Assembly (NCBI GenBank): GCA_046705265.1
Contig: JBJKQL010000127.1
Coordinates: 52,991 to 116,990, forward strand
Direction: 5' to 3'
DNA: 64,000 nt
Origin: JAJYTL01 sp046705265
GTDB taxonomy: Bacteria; Pseudomonadota; Alphaproteobacteria; Ferrovibrionales; Ferrovibrionaceae
The position numbers and the translations under genes were made by a program. Below are positions 1 to 10,744 of this stretch, in pieces. The notes beneath the pieces were generated by a model. The model was given only the letters and a program-made list of their open reading frames with translations. It was not told the DNA's origin and made no database searches. Every line of letters starts with the position of its first letter. Positions within the stretch are counted from its first letter, which is position 1.

Positions 1-692
1 AAATCCCACGCCAAGCCGGTGGAGCGGATCATCACGCCCGTAAAACCCCAGGCAAGCGCGTCGGACTGACTGATCTTGCCGATGTCGACGTTGCGCAACT
101 TGAAGATACGGTTCTCGGTAAGAAGTTCCTCGAGTTCATCAAGGAACTTCATAAACGGGTCGCAAAAAGCGTGAATATCCTCGGCCAGGCCCTTCGGCAA
201 GTCTTCCTGAACGCCGCCCGGGCGGAAATAGGCGGAATGCAGCCTGGCACCCGAGACTCGCTCATAGAACTCCATCAACTTCTCGCGTTCCTCGAAACCC
301 CAGAGGAGCGGCGTCACCGCGCCAACGTCCATCGCCTGGGTGGTAACGTTGAGGAGATGGTTGAGAATGCGGGTGATCTCGGAAAACAGCACGCGGATGT
401 ATTGCGCCCGCTTCGGAATTTCGAGTCCGAGGAGTTTTTCCACCGCGAGAGCGAACGCGTGCTCCTGGCACATTGGAGAAACGTAATCGAGCCGGTCGAA
501 ATAGGGTACCGCCTGGAGATAGGTCTTGTATTCGATGAGCTTCTCGGTGCCACGATGGAGGAGCCCGATATGAGGATCACAGCGTTCAACGATCTCGCCA
601 TCAAGCTCCATCACGAGCCGCAACACACCGTGCGCCGCCGGGTGCTGCGGCCCGAAGTTCATCGTATAATTGGCGATCTGTACTTCGCCCAT
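1..692 (-). CDS. nuoD: NADH-quinone oxidoreductase subunit D (partial, 3' end beyond window)
   Basis: This is the 49-kDa-type subunit of respiratory complex I, which helps form the quinone-binding site in the peripheral arm at the inner membrane. The visible 230 residues begin [19 protein letters not shown] and include the family motif [13 protein letters not shown] near residue 13 and an HRGTEKLIE segment near residue 46. The frame stays open to the window edge, so the C-terminal part (roughly 40 percent of a usual 400-residue NuoD) is missing. Its ATG shares one base with the nuoC stop codon (TAATG), which indicates translational coupling in the nuoABCD operon. Confidence 0.97.
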   Translation of the reverse strand, partial: MGEVQIANYTMNFGPQHPAAHGVLRLVMELDGEIVERCDPHIGLLHRGTEKLIEYKTYLQAVPYFDRLDYVSPMCQEHAFALAVEKLLGLEIPKRAQYIRVLFSEITRILNHLLNVTTQAMDVGAVTPLLWGFEEREKLMEFYERVSGARLHSAYFRPGGVQEDLPKGLAEDIHAFCDPFMKFLDELEELLTENRIFKLRNVDIGKISQSDALAWGFTGVMIRSTGLAWD

Positions 693-1306
693 TACTCCTC
701 CTTCTCCGCCTTCTCATCGCCTGGCAGAGCTCGGGTCATGCCCTCCCAGGGGCTGAGAAAATCGAACGTGCGAAATTCCTGGGTCAGGGTGACCGGCTCG
801 TAAACCACGCGCTTCTCCTCCTCGTCGTAACGCAGTTCGACGAAGCCCGTTAGCGGAAAATCCTTGCGCAGCGGATGCCCTTCGAATCCATAGTCAGTGA
901 GGAGCCGGCGGAGGTCAGGATGGCCAGAGAACATCAGCCCGTACATGTCCCAGACTTCGCGCTCGAACCAGTTGGCGACAGGGAACACCTCGACCACTGA
1001 GGGAACCGGGTTTTCCTCGTCGCAGGCGACTTTAGCCCGGATGCGCCGGTTGTGCCGGAGGCTTAAAAGATTGTAGACCACATCGAAGCGCTGCGGTCGT
1101 TCGGGGTAATCGACAGCCGTGATGTCGATCAACTCGCGAAACAAACAACCGGCGTCGTCGCGAAGAAAGGTCAAGACGTCGACGATATCGGTCGCCGACA
1201 CATCGATCATCAACTCATGGTGCGCCACCCGGAAGGCCGTTACCTGGTCCGGCAACGACTCAACCAGCCGGGCGCCCAGGTTGCGCAAACTTTCATCCTT
1301 CCCCAT
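692..1306 (-). CDS. nuoC: NADH-quinone oxidoreductase subunit C
   Basis: This is the 30-kDa subunit of complex I, in the hydrophilic arm next to NuoB and NuoD. The 204-residue product has the family region [17 protein letters not shown], the motif [14 protein letters not shown] near the middle, and the signature [10 protein letters not shown] near residue 150. I place the start at the ATG at 1306 because GGAAGG lies five bases upstream. A GTG at 1333 that overlaps the nuoB stop (GTGA) would add nine residues and is the alternative. The stop overlaps the nuoD start. Confidence 0.97.
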   Translation of the reverse strand: MGKDESLRNLGARLVESLPDQVTAFRVAHHELMIDVSATDIVDVLTFLRDDAGCLFRELIDITAVDYPERPQRFDVVYNLLSLRHNRRIRAKVACDEENPVPSVVEVFPVANWFEREVWDMYGLMFSGHPDLRRLLTDYGFEGHPLRKDFPLTGFVELRYDEEEKRVVYEPVTLTQEFRTFDFLSPWEGMTRALPGDEKAEKEE

Positions 1307-1329
1307 CGGCCTTCCACTATTCCGAAACC

Positions 1330-1866
1330 TCACCGCGTGAGCGAGCCTACGCGGCGAATCTTTTTCTGTAGTTGCAAGATGCCGTAAACCAGAGCCTCAG
1401 CCGTCGGCGGGCAGCCTGGCACATAAATGTCAACCGGCACGATGCGATCGCAGCCCCGGACCACCGAATAGCTGTAATGATAATAGCCGCCACCGTTGGC
1501 GCAGGACCCCATTGAAATAACATACCGAGGCTCCGCCATTTGATCATAAACCTTACGCAAGGGCGGCGCCATTTTGTTGGTCAGGGTCCCGGCGACGATC
1601 ATCACGTCAGACTGACGCGGGCTCGCGCGCGGCACGACCCCGAACCGGTCGAGATCATAGCGCGCGGCATAGGCATGCATCATTTCCACCGCACAGCAAG
1701 CAAGACCGAACGTCATTGGCCAGAGCGAGCCGGTGCGTGCCCAGGAAACCAGTTGATCGAGCTTCGAGACGATGAATCCCTTATCGGCAAGTTCGACCGA
1801 GAATTCGGACGGAAGATCGTGCGTGAGCGTCGGGGGCGCGGCGCCACTAGGCGATGAAACAGTCAC
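1330..1866 (-). CDS. nuoB: NADH-quinone oxidoreductase subunit B
   Basis: This subunit carries the terminal iron-sulfur cluster N2 of complex I, which passes electrons to quinone. The cluster ligands are visible: the tandem cysteines in [11 protein letters not shown], the cysteine in MGSCANGGG and that in VPGCPP. The chosen start is a GTG at 1866 that overlaps the nuoA stop as GTGA, giving 178 residues, close to the usual length. A GTG at 1893 inside nuoA would add nine residues. Stop and start overlaps on both sides show a tightly coupled operon. Confidence 0.97.
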   Translation of the reverse strand: MTVSSPSGAAPPTLTHDLPSEFSVELADKGFIVSKLDQLVSWARTGSLWPMTFGLACCAVEMMHAYAARYDLDRFGVVPRASPRQSDVMIVAGTLTNKMAPPLRKVYDQMAEPRYVISMGSCANGGGYYHYSYSVVRGCDRIVPVDIYVPGCPPTAEALVYGILQLQKKIRRVGSLTR

Positions 1867-2228
1867 TCCCACTCCAGGGCTCCCTTCTTCCACTCATAAA
1901 TGAACCCGATCGTGAGCACGCCGAGGAACGTCATCATCGACAAAAAGCCGAAGAGACCGATCTTCCCGAGCGTAACCGCCCAAGGAAACAGGAACGCAAC
2001 CTCAAGGTCGAAGATGATGAAGAGAATCGCCACGAGATAAAAGCGGACATCGAACTGCCTTCGCGCATCCTCGAACGGCGCGAACCCGCATTCATAAGCG
2101 CTCAGCTTCTCCGCTTCTGGATTCTGTCGCGCCATGACGTAGGAAGCAAGAACGATGATGCCGGCAAGGGCGACGGCAACGATGAGAAAAATCAGAATCG
2201 GCAGATATTCGCGGAGCAACCCTGGCAC
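1863..2228 (-). CDS. nuoA: NADH-quinone oxidoreductase subunit A
   Basis: This small membrane subunit of complex I has three predicted transmembrane helices in 121 residues: about residues 7-31, 66-86 and 94-112. The conserved YECGF motif lies in the loop after the first helix, and [11 protein letters not shown] follows helix two. The start is the GTG at 2228, with GGAG upstream (GGAGAAACGTCG then GTG). The open frame continues upstream to 2282, but that extension is arginine-rich and unlike the family. It is the first gene of the nuo operon here; tRNA-Asp lies about 180 bp upstream. Confidence 0.95.
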   Translation of the reverse strand: MPGLLREYLPILIFLIVAVALAGIIVLASYVMARQNPEAEKLSAYECGFAPFEDARRQFDVRFYLVAILFIIFDLEVAFLFPWAVTLGKIGLFGFLSMMTFLGVLTIGFIYEWKKGALEWE

Positions 2229-2409
2229 CGACGTTTCTCCTCTTTCCGCTCTCCTGTTTCCGCCCCTTGCAGCGCGCAGCACGATTCAGCACGCGAAGTT
2301 TGCGGCATTATAGGCATCGGCACCGGGGATGCAAAGGCCAAGCTCGCGCCAAATGCCGATATTTCAAGGCGATGAGACACGGGCTTGAGCCTTGGCTCGT
2401 TCCTCGGGC

Positions 2410-2486
<77 letters not shown>

Positions 2487-3518
2487 GAACCGGAGCGGCC
2501 CGGTGTAGGGGCAATTCGCCTGTCCTGTCAAGCCGCACCAGAGCCGATGCGCGTGAGAACCGAAGTTTATTTTCGAAACTCTGGCCCTTCGAAGCTAACA
2601 TGGCGCGCAACCCGGGCGTGGCAACCCCGAGAATCCAAGTCGTGCCCAAGAATTACGCAAACCGGAATGCAAACACGGATGCGACCCTTAGACCGACAAA
2701 CCGGGCTCCGGACCAATCCGGCAACGGGCCGGTTTTTCGGGTTTCGTAGGGGGACGAGGCCTGAAGCGAACAAAGCCTCGCCGAGATGGGAGACGTCGCG
2801 CAAAAAGCGCCAGCCCGCAAATTGCGACAATGGGGCGACCCACTCACTCGCTTAATCGCACCCACCCCTGGCAGGGCGGACGCACGCAACCTGATATTCG
2901 AAGGATGCTATCGTGGTGCAGTTGGCCTTAACACCGCACCTGAGCCTGCTTCCGGAGAATGACGCGAATGCAGGCCGTTTCGAGCCGTATGGGCTCGCCC
3001 AGCAAAGCCTTCCACCGAAGGTAGATTGTAAAGTACCGTATTCTAAATACAATATGCGATTCTGCCATTAGAATTGAACCGGTGTATCAAAAACGCGGCA
3101 CACGGCTGCCGGCACCCCCGCAAAGAATAACGAGACGGGCCACGTTGGCCGGCCGGGCTGACACGAAAACAGCCCATCTTATCATAATGTTACGCAGGAT
3201 AATCACGTTTCGGACATCATTGTCGGCGGTGCCATTTCCAATCTGTACCGTCTGAGGCACTGATCCCCCTGCCGAGACTTCCAAGCCTACGGCGATTCTC
3301 GGTCAACGCATGGCCGAGTCTCCGCCCGGGCCCCCGGCCACTCACAATCCGGTGATGCTAAGGAAACGAGACACGCTGCCTCTCTTCCTGCCGCCGACCA
3401 GTCGGATTCTCATCTGGTCGCAACCTCACGCCAACGCTCAGGGCATCCTCGCGATGCTCCTCGCCGGCGATAATCCCTCGATGAGGGGAAGCCGTAGCGA
3501 GCGCGCTGCAGTGAATGA
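2487..3518. other. Intergenic region between tRNA-Asp and tRNA-Val
   Basis: About 1 kb has no convincing protein gene: the open frames are short, arginine- or serine-rich and without a Shine-Dalgarno sequence. The stretch 3020-3080 is AT-richer than its surroundings. The only structured element I see is a terminator-like hairpin at 2697-2735, listed separately. I saw no signatures of tmRNA, SRP RNA or RNase P RNA. Confidence 0.6.
2697..2735 (+). terminator. Possible intrinsic terminator with no known upstream gene
   Basis: On the plus strand an AAACCGG arm pairs with CCGGTTT across a GC-rich middle that itself contains the repeated TCCGG, and a run of five T follows. No plus-strand gene ends here. 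It may close a small RNA arising at about 2500-2690, or it may be chance. Confidence 0.35.
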
Positions 3519-3594
3519 TGGTGGGCAGTGAGGGGCTCGAACCCCCGACCTCCTCGGTGTAAACGAGGCGCTCTCCCAGCTGAGCTAACTGCCC
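3519..3594 (-). tRNA. tRNA-Val (TAC)
   Basis: A 76-nt cloverleaf reads on the minus strand, with acceptor arms GGGCAGT and ACTGCCC, discriminator A and encoded CCA. The anticodon stem CCTCG/CGAGG encloses TTTACAC, giving anticodon TAC. The D arm has TAGCTCAG and the T loop GGTTCGAGCC. Confidence 0.97.
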
Positions 3595-3792
3595 CTCACT
3601 TTCGCGCCGGCCGCGCCTTGTCCGGCGACGCAGTTTAGCACGAATGCCAAAGCCGGCTCGATACCGGCCCCGGCGCTTTCGAGACCGTCTTCGATTATTC
3701 TACCTGATAACCACCCTGAGTTTGTATCTCGTCCGGCGGTGACATACCTTTGATGACACCCGCGGTGAAACGTCATCACGCGTAAATCCGGC

Positions 3793-3827
3793 ACAAAAAC
3801 GAACCGGCCGCCTGGACAGGCGGCCGG
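3793..3827 (-). terminator. Intrinsic terminator of hupB
   Basis: A perfect 10-bp stem (CCGGCCGCCT with AGGCGGCCGG, 4-base loop GGAC) is followed on the minus strand by TTCGTTTTTG. It begins 25 bp after the hupB stop, so it should end that transcript. Confidence 0.85.
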
Positions 3828-3851
3828 ACGAATGCGTAACGCGGCGCAATC

Positions 3852-4124
3852 TTAGTTCAACGCATCCTTGAGAGCCTTGCCGGCCTTAAACTTCGCCTGA
3901 CGGGACGCCGCGATCTTGATCTTCTCGCCCGTACGCGGATTGCGTCCTTCAGAGGCCGCTCGTTTGGCAACCGAAAACGTACCAAAGCCGACGAGGCGCA
4001 CCTCACCTCCCTTTTTCAGGGCAGAGGTAATCGATTCGAAAACGCATTCAACCGCCTTTGTCGCATCGGCCTTCGAGAGATCGGTCTCGTCGGCGACGCG
4101 CACGATCAGATCGTTCTTATTCAC
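3852..4124 (-). CDS. hupB: DNA-binding protein HU
   Basis: This is a 90-residue histone-like protein that binds and bends DNA as a dimer and organises the nucleoid. It has the HU N-terminus MNKNDLIVRVADE, the helical dimer core, the hallmark GFGTF near residue 48, and the beta-arm motif GRNPRTGEKIKI with the intercalating proline. The start codon is GTG at 4124, with a G-rich AAGGGGGG about seven bases upstream. It lies just downstream of lon in the same direction, with a terminator between the two, so it probably has its own promoter. A strong intrinsic terminator follows. Confidence 0.97.
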   Translation of the reverse strand: MNKNDLIVRVADETDLSKADATKAVECVFESITSALKKGGEVRLVGFGTFSVAKRAASEGRNPRTGEKIKIAASRQAKFKAGKALKDALN

Positions 4125-4233
4125 CTCTAGCCCCCCTTCCCAAGATCGCGTAATAAAAAATGTCGAATATAGAAAACCGATCCTCGCGATACGGGTGTCA
4201 CTCTACCCGTGGCCCGCGCTCTCCGTCAAAAGG

Positions 4234-4266
4234 AAAAAGCCCCGGTTTTCCTATATTCCGTCGGGG
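4234..4266 (-). terminator. Probable intrinsic terminator of lon
   Basis: On the minus strand CCCCG pairs with CGGGG across a 17-base loop, then CTTTTT follows. It lies 18 bp after the lon stop. The stem is short and the loop is long, so the call is moderate. Confidence 0.55.
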
Positions 4267-4283
4267 TTTCCCCCGAGGCATTG

Positions 4284-6698
4284 TCAATGCGTGATCAGAC
4301 TATCGCGCGCTTCGGGAGGCGTAACACCGGCCGGCTTTTTGTCGTCGTCTTCATCGCTCCACTCGATCGGCACGAAGGGGCGAATCAACGCTTGGCGCAG
4401 GACCTCGTCCACCGTCGCGACGGGAACGATCGACAGGGCGTTTTTCACGTTGTCGGGAATATCGGCGAGGTCCTTTTCGTTTTCTTTCGGAATGAGCACG
4501 GTTTTTATGCCGCTCCTAAGGGCTGCGAGGAGTTTCTCCTTCAAGCCGCCGATCGGCAATACCCGGCCACGCAATGTAACCTCTCCGGTCATGGCGATAT
4601 CGCGGCGCACCGGGATTCTGGTCAGCACCGAGACGATCGAGGTGACCATGGCAACGCCGGCCGAAGGCCCGTCCTTCGGGGTCGCGCCCTCGGGGACGTG
4701 AACGTGAATGTCACGGTGTTCGAATACCGTCGGCTTGATGCCGAATTCCACAGCATGAGCTCGGACATAGGAGCGTGCCGCCTGCACCGACTCCTGCATG
4801 ACATCGCCGAGCTTGCCGGTGATGGTCATCTTACCCCGGCCAGGCAGCATGACTGCCTCGATGAGCAGAATTTCACCGCCGACCTCGGTCCAGGCGAGAC
4901 CTGTGGTAACGCCAACCATGTCCTCAAGCTCGATCTCGCCGAAGTGGTATTTGCGCACGCCGGCGTATTTCTCGATGTTCTGCGCTCCGACCCGCACCCG
5001 CTTGGCTTTGTTCGACATGATTTCTTTGACTGCCTTGCGCGCCAAATTGGCTAGTTCGCGCTCAAGGTTGCGGACGCCGGATTCGCGGGTATAGAAGCGA
5101 ATGAGGTTGCGCAGCGCTTCGTCCGACACTTTCCACTCGCCGGCCTCAAGACTGTTGGCCTTCCGTTGCTTCTCGATCAGATGCCGTTTCGCGATTTCCA
5201 TCTTCTCGTCTTCGGTGTAGCCGGAAATGCGGATCACTTCCATGCGATCGAGGAGCGGCTGGGGAATGCGGAGCGTATTCGCGGTACAAATGAACATCAC
5301 TTCCGAAAGATCGTAGTCGACCTCGAGATAATGATCGTTGAAGGTGCTGTTCTGTTCGGGGTCCAGCACTTCGAGCAGAGCAGATGACGGATCGCCGCGA
5401 AAATCGGTTCCCATCTTGTCCACCTCGTCGAGGAGGAACAGTGGATTCGTCGTCTTCGCCTTCTTCATCGATTGGACGATCTTGCCCGGCATCGAGCCGA
5501 TATACGTCCGCCGGTGGCCGCGGATCTCGGCCTCATCGCGAATGCCGCCCAAGGACATACGGACGAAATTCCGCCCGGTGGCCCGGGCAATCGATTTGCC
5601 AAGCGAGGTCTTGCCAACGCCCGGCGGGCCGACCAAACAAAGAATCGGACCTCGCATCTTGTTTGTGCGGCTCTGCACCGCAAGATACTCAAGAATTCGC
5701 TCCTTGACCTGTTCGAGGCCGTAATGATCGTCGTTCAGGATCTTGCTGGCGTTGCGGATATCGCGCTTGATCTTGGAGCGCTTTCCCCAAGGAATCGACA
5801 GCATCCAGTCGAGATAATTGCGGACTACCGTGGCTTCCGCCGACATCGGCCCCATGGTGCGCAGTTTCTTGACCTCGGCCAGCGCTTTCTCACGTGCCTC
5901 CTTCGAAAACTTTGTGTGTTTGATGCGTTCCTCGAGCTCGGCGACTTCGTCGCGTCCGTCCTCGGTCTCGCCGAGTTCCTTCTGAATGGCCTTGAGCTGC
6001 TCGTTTAGATAGTACTCACGTTGCGTCTTCTCCATCTGGCGCTTGACGCGCGAGCGGATGCGCTTCTCGACCTGAAGAACGCCGATCTCGTTCTCCATCA
6101 GCGAATAAATGCGTTCGAGGCGTTCCGCCACGCTTTCAATCTCGAGGATTTCCTGCTTCTCCGCCACTTTGAGCACGAGGTGCGACGTCACGGTATCGGC
6201 GAGCTTCGATGGATCCTCGATTTGACTTACTGAAACCATAACCTCGGGAGGAATCTTCCGGTTGAGCTTGACGTATTGCTCAAATTGCGAGACCACCGAA
6301 CGGGCCAAGGCCTCCAGTTCACGGGCGTCGGTATCGCGCTCATTCACGACTTCGACCCGCGCCTGGAAGAATTCTGTGTTGTCGGTATAGCCGAGAACGC
6401 GGGCACGCCGCACGCCCTCAACCAGCACCTTCACCGTCCCGTCGGGAAGGCGCAAAAGCTGCAGCACCGACGCGAGCGTGCCGACGCTATGAATGTCGGC
6501 TGCCTCCGGATTGTCCTGACTCGCGTTCTTCTGAGCGACTAGGAGAATCTGCTTGTCGTCCTTGACCACATCCTCAAGCGCCCGCACCGATTTCTCACGC
6601 CCGACAAAGAGCGGCACGATCATGTGGGGAAAGACCACGATGTCGCGAAGCGGCAGAACGGGATACGTCTGCGTAGCGGGAGATTCCATTATCGGCAT
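4284..6698 (-). CDS. lon: ATP-dependent protease Lon
   Basis: This cytoplasmic AAA+ serine protease degrades misfolded and regulatory proteins. The 804-residue protein shows the N-terminal substrate domain ([13 protein letters not shown] at the start), a Walker A motif GPPGVGKTS, Walker [10 protein letters not shown], and the C-terminal protease domain. The catalytic serine is in DGPSAGVAM, residue 679, and the lysine in GGLKEK, residue 722; both match the numbering of E. coli Lon. An acidic tail ends the protein. The ATG at 6698 has AGGA nine bases upstream. It follows clpX by 88 bp, in the conserved order clpP-clpX-lon-hupB. Confidence 0.98.
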   Translation of the reverse strand: MPIMESPATQTYPVLPLRDIVVFPHMIVPLFVGREKSVRALEDVVKDDKQILLVAQKNASQDNPEAADIHSVGTLASVLQLLRLPDGTVKVLVEGVRRARVLGYTDNTEFFQARVEVVNERDTDARELEALARSVVSQFEQYVKLNRKIPPEVMVSVSQIEDPSKLADTVTSHLVLKVAEKQEILEIESVAERLERIYSLMENEIGVLQVEKRIRSRVKRQMEKTQREYYLNEQLKAIQKELGETEDGRDEVAELEERIKHTKFSKEAREKALAEVKKLRTMGPMSAEATVVRNYLDWMLSIPWGKRSKIKRDIRNASKILNDDHYGLEQVKERILEYLAVQSRTNKMRGPILCLVGPPGVGKTSLGKSIARATGRNFVRMSLGGIRDEAEIRGHRRTYIGSMPGKIVQSMKKAKTTNPLFLLDEVDKMGTDFRGDPSSALLEVLDPEQNSTFNDHYLEVDYDLSEVMFICTANTLRIPQPLLDRMEVIRISGYTEDEKMEIAKRHLIEKQRKANSLEAGEWKVSDEALRNLIRFYTRESGVRNLERELANLARKAVKEIMSNKAKRVRVGAQNIEKYAGVRKYHFGEIELEDMVGVTTGLAWTEVGGEILLIEAVMLPGRGKMTITGKLGDVMQESVQAARSYVRAHAVEFGIKPTVFEHRDIHVHVPEGATPKDGPSAGVAMVTSIVSVLTRIPVRRDIAMTGEVTLRGRVLPIGGLKEKLLAALRSGIKTVLIPKENEKDLADIPDNVKNALSIVPVATVDEVLRQALIRPFVPIEWSDEDDDKKPAGVTPPEARDSLITH

Positions 6699-6786
6699 AT
6701 TGCTAAAATCCTGCTGGTTCGGGCCGCCTGATCTGCCACCCGCTACTTACGGGAACTTCCGTCAAGTGCTCAATCCGTCGGCCGTG

Positions 6787-8052
6787 TCAAGCGCCGGTCC
6801 CGACATCCTGACGACGGTCGGCATAGATCGAGAGCGGCTTTGCCCGGCCCTCGACAACTTCCTTGCTGATGACGACCTCTTCGACACCCGCCATCGAGGG
6901 CAAGTCGTACATAGGGTCAAGCAGGATGTTTTCCATGATCGAACGCAGGCCCCGGGCACCTGTCTTGCGCAAGATCGCGCGCTTTGCGATCGCACCCAAG
7001 GCGTCGTCTGAAAATGTAAGGCGAACATCCTCCATCTCAAACAAGCGCTGATACTGCTTGACCAACGCGTTCTTCGGACGCATCAGAATGTCGACCAGCG
7101 CCTGCTCATCGAGATCGGTCAGCGTCGCAACCACCGGCAACCGCCCGACAAACTCGGGAATCAGGCCAAACCGCAACAGATCCTCGGGCTCGACCTCGGC
7201 CAGTATCTCTCCGGTCTGGCGTTCGTCAGGCGCCTGGACATTGGCACCAAAGCCGATCGAGGTGCCCTTGCTGCGGCTCGAGATGATTTTTTCAAGACCC
7301 GCAAAGGCTCCCCCACAGACGAATAGGATATTCGTCGTGTCGACCTGGAGGAACTCTTGCTGCGGGTGCTTGCGGCCGCCTTGCGGCGGCACCGACGCGA
7401 TGGTGCCTTCCATAATCTTCAAGAGCGCCTGCTGCACGCCCTCGCCGGACACGTCGCGGGTGATGGAGGGATTATCCGATTTGCGGCTGATCTTGTCCAC
7501 CTCGTCGATGTAGACAATACCGCGCTGCGCCCGCTCGACGTTATAATCAGCAGCCTGCAACAGCTTGAGGATGATGTTCTCAACATCTTCGCCGACATAG
7601 CCGGCCTCGGTAAGCGTCGTCGCATCGGCCATGGTAAATGGTACGTCGAGGATGCGCGCCAGCGTCTGGGCCAACAGCGTCTTGCCACAACCTGTCGGAC
7701 CAATCAGAAGAATATTCGACTTCGCAAGCTCCACATCGTTGTTCTTGGTGGTGTGATGCAGGCGCTTGTAGTGGTTATGAACCGCGACCGAGAGAACCTT
7801 CTTCGCATGCGACTGACCAATCACGTAGTCGTCGAGGACGCGGCGGATTTCGCTTGGCGAGGGAACGCCGTCACGGCTCTTGACCAGGGTGCTCTTGTGC
7901 TCCTCGCGGATGATGTCCATGCAAAGCTCGACACATTCATCGCAAATGAACACCGTCGGCCCCGCGATGAGCTTGCGGACCTCGTGCTGGCTCTTGCCGC
8001 AGAAGGAGCAATAGAGCGTGTTTTTCGAGTCGCTGCCGCTTAACTTCGTCAT
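6787..8052 (-). CDS. clpX: ATP-dependent Clp protease ATP-binding subunit ClpX
   Basis: This AAA+ unfoldase delivers substrates to ClpP. In 421 residues it has the N-terminal zinc-binding domain with four cysteines (CSFCGK and [10 protein letters not shown]), Walker A GPTGCGKT, Walker [11 protein letters not shown], the sensor-2 region GARGLRS and the RKH motif region GGRKHPQQ used as a pore loop. The start ATG has GGGGAG five bases upstream. A gap of about 210 bp separates it from clpP, enough for its own promoter. A homologue of the alphaproteobacterial ClpXP adaptor RcdA is encoded at 16.9 kb. Confidence 0.98.
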   Translation of the reverse strand: MTKLSGSDSKNTLYCSFCGKSQHEVRKLIAGPTVFICDECVELCMDIIREEHKSTLVKSRDGVPSPSEIRRVLDDYVIGQSHAKKVLSVAVHNHYKRLHHTTKNNDVELAKSNILLIGPTGCGKTLLAQTLARILDVPFTMADATTLTEAGYVGEDVENIILKLLQAADYNVERAQRGIVYIDEVDKISRKSDNPSITRDVSGEGVQQALLKIMEGTIASVPPQGGRKHPQQEFLQVDTTNILFVCGGAFAGLEKIISSRSKGTSIGFGANVQAPDERQTGEILAEVEPEDLLRFGLIPEFVGRLPVVATLTDLDEQALVDILMRPKNALVKQYQRLFEMEDVRLTFSDDALGAIAKRAILRKTGARGLRSIMENILLDPMYDLPSMAGVEEVVISKEVVEGRAKPLSIYADRRQDVGTGA

Positions 8053-8266
8053 GGGAACTCCCCGGCTCGAATCCCTGGCACGATTCTAACCTCGCCCAGA
8101 GAGAAGAAACAACCGAAAGTCTCGCCCGCAAGCGGCCTTCGCCCGCACGGGCCGGTGTGGCCTGCTTTCTGCCTGGTCTGGCACCGCGACCGGCCGTTAC
8201 GTCCGAGAGGCCCACCATAGGGCCCTACGCCCAAAAAAGCCTTAACGCCCGTCCGGAAGGACACAC

Positions 8267-8926
8267 TCAGCCTGCCGCCGGGGGCGTTTCAGGCGGCTTG
8301 GGTGCGGCATCCGCTGGCGGGCGTTCCCTCACGACCTCGTCCACCAGACCGAACTCCTTGGCGTCCTCGGCAGTCATGAACCGGTCACGATCCATCGCCG
8401 CCTCGATCACCGAGAGGGGCTGGCCTGTATGCTTGACATAAATGTTATTGAGCCGGGCCCGCAAAGCAAGGATTTCCCGCGCATGAATCTCGATATCTGC
8501 GGCCTGGCCCTGGGCTCCGCCCGAAGGTTGGTGGACCATGATTCGCGCGTTTGGCAAGGTAAAGCGCATACCTTTTTCGCCTGCTGCGAGCAAAAGCGAG
8601 CCCATGGAAGCGGCTTGACCGACGCAAAGCGTTGACACTTTCGGCCGGATATATTGCATCGTGTCGTAGATCGCCATGCCGGACGTAATCACCCCGCCCG
8701 GTGAATTAATATAGAAGGCGATGTCCTTGCTCGGATTTTCGGCCTCAAGGAAGAGCAGCTGAGCAACGACGAGACTGGCGACGCCGTCATCCACCGGCCC
8801 GACCAAAAAAACAATGCGCTCCTTTAGGAGCCGCGAATAGATGTCATACGCCCGTTCGCCACGGTTGGTCTGCTCGACCACCATGGGAACGAGGGTATTC
8901 ATGTAAAAATCGCCCATATCTCTCAT
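8267..8926 (-). CDS. clpP: ATP-dependent Clp protease proteolytic subunit ClpP
   Basis: This is the serine peptidase ring of ClpXP. The catalytic triad is visible in the 219-residue protein: serine 107 in GQAASMGS, histidine 132 in MVHQPSGG and aspartate 181 in AMDRDRFM. The tail is unusually rich in proline and alanine ([17 protein letters not shown]), longer than the common 200-residue form. The start ATG has GAGGG seven bases upstream. It lies 67 bp after tig and before clpX, the usual order. Confidence 0.98.
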   Translation of the reverse strand: MRDMGDFYMNTLVPMVVEQTNRGERAYDIYSRLLKERIVFLVGPVDDGVASLVVAQLLFLEAENPSKDIAFYINSPGGVITSGMAIYDTMQYIRPKVSTLCVGQAASMGSLLLAAGEKGMRFTLPNARIMVHQPSGGAQGQAADIEIHAREILALRARLNNIYVKHTGQPLSVIEAAMDRDRFMTAEDAKEFGLVDEVVRERPPADAAPKPPETPPAAG

Positions 8927-8993
8927 CGCCGAACCCTCGCTCTGGCGCCGCAGGAATTGCCGCGCCCTCTCCAGCCGTTTACCCCGGGCCTGC

Positions 8994-10409
8994 TCAGTCC
9001 TTGGCCGCTTTGGCCTCCTCCTCGCTTGCTGCGGACGCTGCCTCGGCCTCGGTGGCCAGAGCGGAAAGCACCGGCGCCTCGTCGGCTTCCATCGCCTCCA
9101 GCGCCTTGATGAGCTCCTGCGGTGAGGCCGTACGTTCTGTCACTTCGGCCATTTCAAGGATGAAGTCGACCGCCTTATCTTCGAGGATCGGAGCCCGCAA
9201 GCGATTAGCCGCTTCCGGATTATTCCGGAAATAATCCATCACCTGCCGTTCTTGGCCGGGAAAGCGGCGGGCTTGTTCCAACATCGCCCGCGTCAGTTCC
9301 TCACCCTGCACCTCGATGTGGTTCTGCCGTCCCACTTCTGCAAGTACCAAGCCAAGCCGAACCCGCCGCTCGGCGAGCTGGCGGCATTCCTGCTTTGCCT
9401 TCTCGGTGGAGGATTCGCGGGCAACTAAAGCCTCTTCCGATCCGGACTCCTGCACCAGCTGATCCCAAATCTGCTTGAATTCGATTTCGACCATGCCCTC
9501 CGGGACCGAGAAGTCGTAACGTTCGGCGAGAAGGTCGAGAAGATTCCGCTTCAAACGGCTTCGCGTCATTTCACCGTATTCACGCCGAAGCTGCTCGCGC
9601 ACGGTATTGTGCAACGCCTCCAGGTTGTCGAGGCCAAAACGCTTTGCGAACTCGTCGTCAATGACGATTACCGCCGGCTCGCGCAGCTCTTTGATGACGA
9701 CCTCGAACTCGGCATCCTTGCCCGCAAGTTCAGCGTTGCTGTACGTCTCGGGAAACCGCACTTCGATATTGCGCGTCTCCCCTGGTCTCGCGCCGATCAA
9801 CTGTTCAGTGAACCCCGGGATGAACCCACCTGAGGCGAGGGCCATCTCAAAATTCTCAGCGCTACCGCCCTCGAAGGCGGCACCGTCGATCTTGCCCGTG
9901 AAATCGACCAGCAGCGCATCCTCGGCCGTCGCCGCCCGCGGCTCCCCCACCGGCACGAAAGATTTTTGCTGTTCGGCCATCCGTCTTAAAGCCGTCTCGA
10001 CGTCCTCGTCCGCCGGCTCGGCGAGAAGGCGTTCGAGCTTCAAGCTGGAGAAGTCGCCGGGCGTGAATTCCGGAAGCACTTCGAAGGCAAGCGTATATTC
10101 GAGGTCGGACCCCTCGTCAAAACGCGTCACCTCGACGTGCGGCTGCAAGGCAGGCCGAAGGTTGCGCTCCTCCAACGTCTTTTGGGTCGAATCCCGAAGC
10201 GCCTCTTCAAGCACCTCCCCCATCATCGATTTGCCGTATTGGCGCTTCAGAAGGCTGGTCGGCGCCTTGCCCGGCCGAAAGCCGGGCACGCGAACGCGGC
10301 GACTTAGCGCCGTGAGCTTGGTGGTCATCAGCCGATCAATGTCGCCTCGGTCGACAACGACCCGATATTCGCGTCTCAGCCCTTCGGAGCTGGTCTCGGT
10401 CACTTGCAT
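8994..10409 (-). CDS. tig: Trigger factor
   Basis: This ribosome-bound chaperone has peptidyl-prolyl isomerase activity. The N-terminal ribosome-binding domain carries the signature [10 protein letters not shown] near residue 41. The FKBP-type isomerase domain is at about 155-245 ([25 protein letters not shown]), followed by the helical C-terminal chaperone arms. At 471 residues it exceeds the usual 430-450 because of an alanine- and glutamate-rich tail. It is first in the tig-clpP-clpX-lon series, and tRNA-Leu lies about 110 bp upstream. Confidence 0.97.
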   Translation of the reverse strand: MQVTETSSEGLRREYRVVVDRGDIDRLMTTKLTALSRRVRVPGFRPGKAPTSLLKRQYGKSMMGEVLEEALRDSTQKTLEERNLRPALQPHVEVTRFDEGSDLEYTLAFEVLPEFTPGDFSSLKLERLLAEPADEDVETALRRMAEQQKSFVPVGEPRAATAEDALLVDFTGKIDGAAFEGGSAENFEMALASGGFIPGFTEQLIGARPGETRNIEVRFPETYSNAELAGKDAEFEVVIKELREPAVIVIDDEFAKRFGLDNLEALHNTVREQLRREYGEMTRSRLKRNLLDLLAERYDFSVPEGMVEIEFKQIWDQLVQESGSEEALVARESSTEKAKQECRQLAERRVRLGLVLAEVGRQNHIEVQGEELTRAMLEQARRFPGQERQVMDYFRNNPEAANRLRAPILEDKAVDFILEMAEVTERTASPQELIKALEAMEADEAPVLSALATEAEAASAASEEEAKAAKD

Positions 10410-10521
10410 GCTCTGCTCTTTCTCATCTCGCCGACGGCGGCGTCCTCGGCAGCGGCTTCTCGCGAACTATACTGTTTTCACGGCGACACACCATCCGGAA
10501 TGCATGATGCATGCCGGAAAA

Positions 10522-10608
10522 TGGTGCGGGCGGAGGGACTTGAACCCCCACGACATCGCTGCCACCAGGACCTAAACCTGGCGCGTCTACCAATTCCGCC
10601 ACGCCCGC
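10522..10608 (-). tRNA. tRNA-Leu (TAG)
   Basis: An 87-nt class II tRNA reads on the minus strand with acceptor GCGGGCG and 3' CGCCCGC-A-CCA. The anticodon stem CCAGG/CCTGG encloses TTTAGGT, giving anticodon TAG. It has a long variable arm and T loop GGTTCAAGTCC. Confidence 0.96.
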
Positions 10609-10744
10609 CCAATGACGCGCCACCCCATTCGCCGCCCAGGGTCCCGCCGGGCGGATGTCTATAGCACACGGGATTCGGCCAGCACAACGGAGCCAAGCGA
10701 GCGCCCCTTCCGCCACGACATCGCGCCAGACGTGCATCAGGCGA

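Noticed and set aside
3916..5054. Long plus-strand frames over hupB and lon
   Set aside because: They are antisense to well-conserved Lon and HU sequences and have serine- and arginine-rich shadow composition.
6699..6786. Heat-shock sigma-32 promoter before lon
   Set aside because: CTTGA is present on the minus strand but the -10 match and spacing are poor.
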